This document shows positions 38,109-51,100 of a DNA stretch of 64,000 nucleotides, one piece after another. The notes under the pieces were generated by a model that was not told the origin of the DNA, made no database searches, and was given only the letters and a program-made list of their open reading frames with translations. Numbering within the stretch: position 1 is the first letter of the stretch; every line of letters begins with the position of its first letter. The stretch is from Adineta steineri (taxonomy: Eukaryota > Rotifera > Eurotatoria > Adinetida > Adinetidae): NCBI GenBank assembly GCA_905250115.1, contig CAJNOI010000049.1, positions 6,617 to 70,616 on the forward strand. Direction: 5' to 3'. A program made the translations under genes and the position numbers.

Positions 38109-38471
38109 ACTGGAAAAACAATCGAAATCCGTGAAAAATCAGTTTCCGATGTTTTTTTGACCCTATATAGACAATTTATTTCTACTGGACTCTTCTCTAC
38201 GAGAAACAGAACAAGATGAATTTCGTATTAAAATTTCGTTTTAAACGAAAATTGACGAAATCATTTCTGAATATATTCATATTAGTTGCATTAGTGTATG
38301 CTTCGTTATTCTTTTCTTCTCTCTTACTTCTACAAGATTGCTTCTCTTGTTTACCATTTAAAATAATCTTTTTATCTTTCTTTTTTAAAAACAAAATATT
38401 TTTCTTTTCTAGAAACAGAACAAACAATAAACAATAACAAAAATCAATAAATTCGTTTTTTTTTATGTTGT

Positions 38472-40730
38472 TTATATTTCTTTATCTATATCAAATTCAT
38501 CACTCTCTTCTTCATTTTCCAACATCTTTTTCTTTTCTAATATATCAAGTGTGTTCATTAATGATGGTAGAGCATTATCTAATTTTCGACGAAATGTTGC
38601 TCGATCTGTTGAACGAACCATTCGTTTATGTTGTTTACTTTTTAGATGATCTATATACATATAGATATATATCAAACATAAAAATATTCTTCAAAAAAAA
38701 TTAATTTTATATATTATTTACCATTCCATTGTGATTTTAAATGAAAGACTCGGTCACATGTTGAACATGTATTTTGTTCATATACGGGTTCATCGATCTG
38801 TTTTTTTGGAAGAGCATCGAATGGAATAGTTTCATTCTAAATCAAGATTATTAGATCTTTGAAAAAATAAAACCATAAAAATTACTTTTAAAAAAGCATT
38901 AATAATAGCTTCTGCTCGTTGTTCAACATTTTCTGTCCATGACGATAAATTAGTTGTATCAAGTTCATAAACATCAGGTGAATGTTCCTCAACACCTTTA
39001 AAATAAATATTTTAAATATCATAAGAAATTATATTTTCTTAAAAAAATAATTTACGTTGAAGAAGACGCATTCGAAGCCATTTTTCTTGATATTTTGAAT
39101 ATTGTCTCGTAGAAAGTTTAAGACGTTCAATAGCTAAAACAAAAGAATAAATAAATGATCGAAAATTAATCTTCTCACACGTCTATATATATGATGGAAT
39201 ATGCGTGGAAGAAGGAATATTCCTCAACAAGAACAGGGATTATTTCAAGAGAAAATAATCCTAGTGTATACAAGAGAACGAAAGAAAGGAAAGAAAGAAC
39301 GAAAACAAAACGAACAATAACAATCTATGTCTATACATCACAGAAGCCAAAAAAGGGTTTCGGATTCGTTACAAACATAGAAACCCTTTTTTTTCAGTGT
39401 ATTTTACTTACCTACCATTAGCAAATACTTTTTCACCATGTTCACTTTTTCGTTCATCTTCTGATAAAAGTAAATAATCATGAAATTCCTTGAAGCCAAT
39501 TGCTTGAAAGACTCCACGAGTATAATCATATGATTGTTCTGATTCTTTACATGTTTGATTATACTCATCATGAAATTTTGATAATTCATCAATAAGACCA
39601 CGGTCAAGCATTGATTTTACTCGATTATTAATACGGTTTTCTAATTCTATGATAATTTTAAGAAAAAAATTATCAAATATATCTTTATTTCTTTAAAATA
39701 TACCTTCTTTTTGACATGTTAACCATAAGAGACAACAACGTTGAAAACGAAATGTTCCACGATATGAAAATCCACTTTCTGCATGTTGTTTTTTTAATGC
39801 TTCACTTAGTGGAATACCACCCGATTCACGATAAAATTCAATAGCTCTAAATATTTTTTATTAGAATAAATCATAAAAAGAATAATTATTTATGATTCGT
39901 ATGATTTGGTCAAGTTTCATTTTGATTCATATAAATTATACTTGTACTTTTCTACGTACTCCTTCGTTTTCACTTCGATTATTTATTATTCATACGTCAA
40001 ATCAGTCATAATTATCCAATAGGAATTTTTTTTCTGTTCTTTTTTAGAGCTATGGGCTGTTTTTTTCTTTCCAATCAGTATAATCGTACCTTCGAATTTT
40101 ACGTTCTTCATTTGGATGTTTTCGAATACTTGTAGGTTTATCAATTTTAGCTAATAATTCATGTAATTGAACAGATGTTAATTTCGATAGGTTTTCATCT
40201 GATAAATCCGATGCTAGTGAAGAGAATTGTTCATTAGATGAACTTTCCGTCACTGGTTCTGGTGGATTAAGATGAAAGAGTAAGGATTCAATATAATAGT
40301 TTGTACCACCGACAATAAATGGAAGATGTGACCGAGACAAAACTGATTCAACCTATGAAAAAAATCGATATACAATGGATAGATGTATAATTTTTTTCGA
40401 TTTCGAATGAGCCTTTTTACGTAAAAATGACAACCTAAATAAACTTACAATTGGTAATGCATCATTTCTATAATCTACAACAGTATGTGAACGATCAAGT
40501 GGATTTACATAACTAAATAAATGATGCGGAACATTATCTCGTTCTTCAATTGTTGGTTTAGCGGTTGCAATATCTAAACCTTCATATATTTGCATTGAAT
40601 CAGCATTAATAATTTCTCCATTAAAACGTTTAGATAAATAAACAGATAATTTCGTTTTTCCAACAGCTGTTGCCCCTAGAATGATAATTATTGGAGAGGT
40701 TGTATAACGAAAATTTGTTACACTTGTCAT
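38472..40730 (-). CDS. TRIT1: tRNA dimethylallyltransferase with U1-type zinc finger
   Basis: Starts MTSVTNFRYTTSP at 40730, then the P-loop GATAVGKTKLS and the substrate-binding block NADSMQIYEGLDIATAKP, both diagnostic of MiaA/TRIT1. Later exons give LPFIVGGTNYYIESLLF, HPNEERKIRR, a FRGTFRFQRC-like segment, and ESEQSYDYTRGVFQAIGFKE, matching the family. Near the C-terminus CSTCDRVFHLKSQWNDHLKS with KQH forms a C2H2 U1-type zinc finger, present in eukaryotic but not bacterial enzymes. The stop is at 38472. The enzyme adds an isopentenyl group to A37 of tRNAs reading codons that start with U, in cytosol and mitochondria. About eight exons, most introns 50-60 bp. One intron of about 240 bp lies near 39850-40088. 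An N-terminal mitochondrial signal is not obvious. Confidence 0.93.
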
Positions 40731-40946
40731 CTACAATAACAAATACAATGAATATGTATGGCTTTATTTTTTTGTTGTATATATTTAGCTAAATTAATAA
40801 TAATAACACGGAGAATGAAAAAAAAACAATCGCTTACAAATAATTATTCAACAAAGAAATACACGAATAAATAAATATTATTTATACATATATATATATA
40901 TATTTATATATAGAGCGAGAAAAAAGATAGATATAGATGAACAAAC

Positions 40947-43572
<2,626 letters not shown>

Positions 43573-45862
43573 ATTTGATTATTTATGGATAAATTTGTAT
43601 TTCTATTATTCCACCCATTTTTAATGCCGACATGGCTATTAAGATTTAATTTATCTAAAATTTAGATTAAAAATTAAAAAATAAGTAAATATCTTCTTGA
43701 AGTTTTTCACATAAAAATAGATCATATTCATTGTCTTATATAAAATGTACAACATTTATACGTCAAAAATTCAAGTAGATGATTCATGCTTACTAAGTAT
43801 ATTTGATCTGTATGAAGTATGGGGATGCGAAGAAGTGAATTGCATACTAATACCTACTAAAGTTGTTTATCACACACTCATGTCTACTAAAAAAAATGTC
43901 TAACAGATTATCAATATATACTATGAAATCTCATTTTTGATTACACGGAAGTATTCTTACATAATTCTTTTCCCGGAAATAATAAAACTTCCATGAGAAA
44001 TTATCATTAAAACCTAATCATGATTAGAATTGACTAGTCGTAAGATATATATATATGTACATAGTTCATAGAATTAACTAAAGATGACTTAATATGAAGA
44101 ATTCATATTATAATTGATAAAGTACAGTAAATAATTTGGGAATCTCTCTACTTTTTATCAATAAAAAGAAATGTGCGAAAGAACGAAAAAAGATTAACTT
44201 GACGCTATTAAAAAAAAATAAAGGTTTCTATTGGTAGAAAAAAATAACTAATAATTAATTAGCATCATCTGTCAAAACAAAACAATTTTTTTTATCTATT
44301 TATAGTATTGAATAAAGATGTTTGAAAAAAAATTTATTATTTAATTTTATTATGATCAATTCTTAACATAAAAACTCGCATAACAAGACATTTTATTGAA
44401 TATACAATCAATATGGCTTCTTTATACTTAACAGCGATTCATCCAATATTAACCAATAGAAATAGTTCAGTCAAATTTATTTATGTTGAGCGAAAATATA
44501 ATAAACGTTGACAACTTGCAATGCTTTTACTAAAAATGATGAAACAACATACCAATTTCAGTTGAAGTTTTCTATATAAAAGCAACAAACTTACAAATTT
44601 TTCATTTGTGAGAACTAGACTACAAATAATCGACATGCTTGTCTTCCTAAGCAATATAAATATATTTATCAATACTGAAATTCTCTTTTGCATCGGTTTG
44701 CAGATGATATGTACAGAAGCTGAGGGGAAAAGAGCGATACTTGTTCTACTTCAAAATTTATACGAGCATCATTGTTTTTCATTAAGCACGTTGTGATTCA
44801 AAACGTTTGATATTTGTGATAAAAAATTATATTGATGAAAGTCAGATAACTAGAACAAATACTGTCAATTAATTCGTGAGACTTATTCTAGTTCGTGAAT
44901 CTAAAAGTACAATTCATCGTTTATTTTTTTCAAAAAAGATAAATGTGGTGACGTATGAACAAATTAATACTACAATGTATTATATTCTACTTTATATCAT
45001 ATTATGACAAATGAAAAATCGTAAACTGATATGAGAGTACTATTAAAGATGTAGAAAAAAGAGCTTCAATAACTTGTGAAAGTTCTTCGATATAATATAA
45101 CTATTAATAATCATTGCCATTTTCTACTTACGAAAGGACTAGAAGAGAACTTTACTCAACTATCAAAGGACATCATTCGCGTTTTTATGAAAATGCAGAT
45201 GTATTCATAGGCCTTCATCCACACCCACACCCATTGGTTCAAAATACCGAAAGTTTGAACGCTTCAAGATATTATTAATAATGACACATAGATAGATATG
45301 CTCATATTGTCATCCAAATATAAATTTTCTTCAAACTTTATTTTTGTGTGGCAATAATAATTGTGTTACTAATACATAATTTTAGTACCCACCCGACTTT
45401 GCCGTACTCTATGCGTTGGAAATACCTGTAACAGGAGGCGACACATGATTTATTAATATGTATTAGGTCTGATGAAAGTCCTATGATGTGTCGAAAGTGA
45501 ATAACTGGATTTTGAATGAGAATGTGGATATGAGTGGCAATAAGAAAAGAGCATTCACAGCCACACTCACATCCACTCCTAATCAATCACTTGCGACAAA
45601 AACTAATCGTATTGGTCGAAAAAATCCAGTTTTAGAGTAGAAATCATCTTAAGGGTATGGGTGAGCGCTGTCATCATTTCATACATCCGTACCCTCGAGC
45701 ATGATCAAAAATTCTTGATATATGTTACACTCTTTTTTCGATATTTCAAGTTCAATATTTAAATCATTATATAATCACTCACAGGTCCTCAAAGTAAGAA
45801 TAAAATATTTATTTGATCGGATGTATTCTAAAAATATGATTGTTCACATTCTCATTCAAATG
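43573..45862. other. intergenic with telomere-like foldback sequence
   Basis: No supported exon. It contains a CCACACCCACACCCA word at about 45220-45234 and the inverted repeat at about 45495-45640. The frame at 45338-45586 (a CECGCEC string) is only the translation of a GTGGATGTGAGTG-type repeat. Confidence 0.6.
45495..45640. repeat. foldback with GTGGATGTGAGTG arms
   Basis: The outer arms are AACTGGATTTT and its complement AAAATCCAGTT. The inner arms are GTGGATATGAGTGGC and GCCACACTCACATCCAC. Nearby gtcgaaag words resemble those of the repeat at 33640-33925, so both may belong to one family. Confidence 0.5.
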
Positions 45863-46610
45863 TTATTTATTAATTCGTCGTGCTGCATTTTTCAATGCTT
45901 TCGCAGCGGTATATCGTTCACGTACACCAAATGAAGGATGTTTTTGCCAATTTGATGGAAATGTTTCTTTTTCAAAGAATAATTTTGCATCTTCAATACT
46001 AATTCTTCCATTTTTCCCTAATATATGTAGAAGAATTGAAGCTTCTGTCCACATTGCTTCTTCAATATCTTTATTCCATATACATTGAGGATTATGTGCA
46101 TGACTATCTGCTTTGAAATATAGACGAGCTGCAGCAACATCTTCTGTTGTTAAATATTTACCATCTTTAGAAAAAGATAGAAATTTATCGAAACGTTCTT
46201 GATTAAATTTTCCTTGTTGATTATTTGATAAAGTAGCGTCTATTCTACTAAGTGAACCATCATGTTCAATACTATCTGGTGCATGATAACAAAGATCAGA
46301 AAGTGAAAGTAAACCATCATGACCGGCAGTTTTATATGATTGTTTAAGGATAACTTTTGTAGCTAACCAACTCAAGCCCATTTTTTGCTATAAAAATTAA
46401 AAAAATTCATATAATTAATAGAAGTTTTAATACTTGTGCAGCTCGTTGTAGAACTTCCTGTGGAATATTTTTCCCATCTCGTGGTAAATAACCATGGTTA
46501 GCAAGAGCGTTTAGTGCAGGACATGGTGAACGAGAATCATTTGGTCCAGGTGGTTGATATTGATATTCAGATTCGTTAGCAAATCCTCTGGTAGATTTTG
46601 AGTTACCCAT
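45863..46610 (-). CDS. short heme-thiolate peroxidase/peroxygenase (chloroperoxidase family)
   Basis: Two exons, 46610-46434 and 46387-45863, around a 46-bp intron in phase 0, giving 233 aa. Exon 1 has the family signature SRSPCPALNALANHGYLPRD; Cys30 in PCP is the proximal heme ligand. Exon 2 has IEHDGSLSRIDATL; Glu100-His101-Asp102 is the EHD metal/catalytic motif of chloroperoxidase and of short peroxygenases. These enzymes use hydrogen peroxide to halogenate or oxygenate organic substrates. Length fits the short (about 230-260 aa) class. Fungal members are mostly secreted; this one has no signal peptide and starts MGNSKSTR, a good N-myristoylation consensus (Gly2, Ser6), suggesting attachment to the cytosolic face of a membrane. 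The family is largely fungal and oomycete, so horizontal acquisition is likely. The intron and animal-like setting argue against contamination. Confidence 0.9.
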
Positions 46611-48157
46611 GAGTAGAAGAATTTATTTTCTTTTTACAAAAAATGAAGACACAAATACGATTTGATATTAACATAAATATTTGCAGATCGATTTACTTCA
46701 TCTGTAAATATTATTCGTTTATAACGGAGAATAAAACCATAAAAATAATCATAAATGAAATTCTTCACCCAGTATTCGATGTATTCGTTCGTGAGATTAT
46801 CGATACTTATTTTTCACTTCTTTCGTTCTGTATTTTATCAAGTAATGAAGATTATTTATCAAAGTTTACCTGACGATATTTACTTTCGTTTTTTTTAAAC
46901 TTGCTGTATGAAAATGACATTAATCCTTGTCAAATAAATAATTATTGTAAAAAACACAAAATGATCAGATCTCTTACTTCACTCTCATTCAGTTTATAGT
47001 AATGAAACACAACTGTGGGTGTATGTCTTATTTAAAACTCTACTTATACTCGCACTCATCCTCGCGAAGAGAAAAAATTAGGACTCATTGTATAAGTAGG
47101 ATATTTCAAGACATATGTTATTACTTCTAATGATTAATGTATAATACATCTCTCTATTAAAAAACAATGAGAAGTCAGTAAAATGCTGTGTCCTTTCATA
47201 AAATAATTAACTATTCAATTTCAAATTCAATATGGAATCGTATCTTCAAAGTAAACGTCAATTTAATGTTAAATTAAATTCTCAAAGAATTTTTTTGTTC
47301 GATTAAAAGTTTCATGAGAGATGAAATTCAATAATAAACAGATGAATCTATTGTTTTCAACAGAAGAAATAGATTTAATTTATTGATCTCAACTATATTC
47401 TACCAAGAGTGGGTGGAATGTGGATGAGTAGGTGTGAGTGTGAGTCTTAGGTTCAACCAAGTCCTCACCGCGACCCAAACCTACACCCAGCGCTTCTAAG
47501 TTTAACTAAGGTTGAACTAAATTCACACACTTCTGATAGAACGAGATAGATGACTTTTTGTAGATATACTCTATCTTTTTAAGGTTCAATATTTGAAACC
47601 ATTTCTTCATAATGTCTGAAATCAATAAAATAATTGTAATTTACTCAACTATGACGGTCAGTAGTGTTCTTTTTCTTCGATTCATGTGTTAGATTCTAAT
47701 TTTTGACTATGGATATTTGTAGCAAACTGATAACTAATATGATGTTGTTTCATGCAACCTATAGCAAACATAAATAACGCATTTTTGTTTTGTTTTTACA
47801 CTATACATCCATTTAATTTTCTCGTAAAATAATCAAATACAATGTTAAGAATAAGTAAATTCAAAGAATATCTCATTCGGACTCTATTCAAGCATGTTAA
47901 TAACAAAATACTCGTCTTTATTACATATTAGCTTCTTACTAAAACTTAAGCAACAAATACATTAACTTCACTGGTTACTTCGATGTTGCTATTGATATCT
48001 CTTTTCTGCCTTCTCTTTCTTCAAATAAGTAATTTCATCTCTATCAGAAATCTATGACACATCACAAATATCAACTCACATGGAGGAACGAAACAAGCAA
48101 AGCAAACAGCACACTTCATTACACCGGCATATAAGCTCATTGCAATAATCGTAATCA
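46611..48157. other. intergenic with degraded foldback
   Basis: No supported exon. At 47402-47530 there is a repeat with GGATGAGTAGGTGTGAGTG and CCTACACCC arms, plus palindromic GGTTCAACC words. A TGTGGGTGTATG word lies at about 47014. The frame at 46643-46873 is not supported. Confidence 0.55.
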
Positions 48158-51100
48158 ATGTCAAATAAAATGCCTCTTACTTTTCTTACACTACCGGTGG
48201 AAATTGTCTACCGAATTTTGGACCATCAGAGTGATCTGACAATGCTGTGCTCAATGCGAAATGTCTGTCGACGATTTGATACAATCGTTGATAGCTATCA
48301 CCGATATCAGGTAAACCTTTTTTTAATCATCAGTGTCTATCTTCGAAACATTTCCCATTCTTACAGTCCATAGATTTGAGAGGATATTACTGAATAAAAA
48401 AATAATAAAGCATACTGCTTCAGCAAGTATTAATGCACTCAAAAAAGTTATTTGCATCACCAAAGCAATATGAAAGAAATGAGAGTATATACATCAAAGC
48501 AATCCTTTTTTTCATTCTTTTCTGAACAATCCACTGCTATTATATTATTTTTATTCACGCACGGGCATTATTCAAAAGAGATAGGAAAAAGGAATGGCTT
48601 TTACATGTACATCTACACTTTTATTTACACATCTTTCATGTTGACAAAGACTGAAGTCTCCACAGGAATTTTTGGGTGAAAAAAAATCAATTCATATGAA
48701 CACATATTACTTTAAGCAGATTATAGTTCAATTTAATTAACGGCGGATACCAGAATAAATAAATGTGATAATACTTAAGAATTACATCTATAGATCTTAA
48801 ACACTTATACAGCTACGGATAGCAGTACTGCAAACTAAAAAATGGCTATTCAAGGAAAAATAAGGAGACTCAAAATATACTGATCAAATCAGAGAGCAGA
48901 TGAGAGTGAGAAGTGGATGAGCGTAGATTAATAAAACTTAACACGGATCTAACGAGACCCCACAAGATCCGATCATCTGACTAAATCCGATGCGAATCTA
49001 GAGACAAAACTACATCGGATTTCGTCAGCTAGAACCTATTTACTGCAAATTTCATTAGTATTATTTTTATCAACACTAGATATGAGTTTTTTAATAATGT
49101 CGAATTTCGATAGAACATACATCAGGTACTATAGACAACGATCATCACAATGATCGATCCGGGAACGCATCAGACAATGAACATAACCGAGGACCGCAAT
49201 AACCACACCAAACAATTTGAAGACAATTAAATTTCTTGATATCATAGATTGCGAAAACAGAACAAATCACACTTTCCATCCTCATCCTTCTTCACAAGAT
49301 TTCATTAACATCTCATAAAATAATGCAGTAACTCCTCGTGCCTCTTCATCTATTTCATAAATCTATCTCCACTTTTTCATGCAGACACGTACCACATTAA
49401 GCCTCCACTACAATGAAATCGGAGAAGTTGGAGTACAGCATCTAGCAGTTGGATTACGAACTAATACGGCAATTATTATTCTTTTCTTCATCTATTTCAT
49501 ACATCTATCTACACTTTCTGATTCAGACACTTACTCAGTTAAATATTATAGACAATAATATCGGGGATGCAGGTGCTAAACATCTAGCAGATGGATTACG
49601 AAATAATACGGTAACTGTCATTTTCTTTCTCATCTACTTCATGTATCCATTTGCACTCTTTCATATAGACACTTACCGAATTAAATCTCATAAACAATAA
49701 TATCGGAGATGTAGGTGCAATGCATCTAGCATATGTATTACGAAATAATACAGTAAATATCGTTCTTTTTCTCATCTATTTTATATATCTATTTACACTT
49801 TTTCATATAGACACTTACCACATTAAATCTCGGCAGCAATCAGATTGGACCTGATGGAGCATACCATCTAGCATATGTATTACGAAATAATACAGTAAAT
49901 ATCGAGGGCATGGTAAATTCCGATTTCCCGGAAATTTAAATAAAATAAATATAAGACAAATTCCCTGGAAATTCAAATAAAATAGAAATAAAATAATTTC
50001 CCTGGAAATTTATTTCAATCTCCATTAAATACTAAGTGTAGTTAGCGTTTACATATACAGAAACAAAGTATAACTTTCGAGTATCGATTGAGTTGGGTGG
50101 GTTGGACTAACTAGGTCGGGTTGGATTGGGATGGGTTGGGTTGGAATGGGTTGGGTTGGGATCGGATGGGTTGGGTTGGGATGGGTGGGGTTGGGATGGG
50201 TTGGGTTGGGATGGGTGGGGTTGGGATGGGTTGGGTTGGGATGGGATGGGTTGAGTTGGGTTGGGTTGGGTTGGGATGGGTGGGGTTGGGTTAGCTGGGC
50301 TGGGTTGGAATGGGTTGGGTTAGCTGGGTCGGGTTGGGTTGGGTTGGGATGGGATGGGTGGGGTTGGGTTAGCTGGGATGGGTTGGGTTAGCTGGGTCGG
50401 GTTGGGTTGGGTTGGGTTGGGTTAGCTGGGCTGGATTGGGATGGGTTGGGTTAGCTGAATACATAATGGAAATTCATTTTGATATGGAGATAATGCTGTA
50501 GATACTATAATATTCTGTTTCTCGTAGAGAAGAGTCTAGCAAAAATAAAATGATTGCTTTCTTCTTCGTGTGTTCTCACTTCACCAATTAGTCTGAAAAT
50601 TAGGTAAAAATAGAAAACGAATTCTTTTTATAAGGGTCGACCGAAGGGCTTGCATTCCACCAGCACTTTGTAGAAAAAGAGGCAAAAAGAGAATCATCAT
50701 TTAGAGAAAATAGAGGATTTTTATAAAAAAAAGAGGAGAAAACAGTTGTATAGTCTTAGCTTCTAAAATGTCGATAAACGTTCACACAATCGATAAATTA
50801 GTGCTTTATTATCAGGTTTCAGTACTGATATAGCAAACTCAAGAGATAAATAGTGTGTTTTGGTGATAGTTATGGTCGTGCAATTCGTATTTTATCGACC
50901 GCAGAAAGAGAGACTTATGGAAAAACCACGAAAAAGGCATAGGTGTTGTTGGGAAACTATTCTAGTGTGATATCTCGTTAATCGAATACATATAAATGAG
51001 GAACTGGAAACTAGAAATATTGTCAATGTGAAAAATTGTTTTCTTTTTGTAGTAGTTAAACAGAAAGAACTAACATATACGAAAAAGGAGTAAAAATGAT

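Noticed and set aside
38197-38437. Frames on both strands upstream of the Munc13-like gene
   Set aside because: Lysine/phenylalanine-rich AT-driven frames that overlap each other; the region is more likely promoter and 5' UTR.
39191-39421. 76-codon frame on the plus strand
   Set aside because: Lies in an intron of TRIT1 on the opposite strand; basic low-complexity content.
45338-45586. Frame with a CECGCEC string, looking like a metal-binding protein
   Set aside because: The cysteines arise from GTGGATGTGAGTG-type repeat sequence; no other support.
50131-50391. 86-codon frame of Trp-Gly-Leu repeats
   Set aside because: It is only the translation of the GGGTT-type minisatellite inside the transposon; no start context or splice support.
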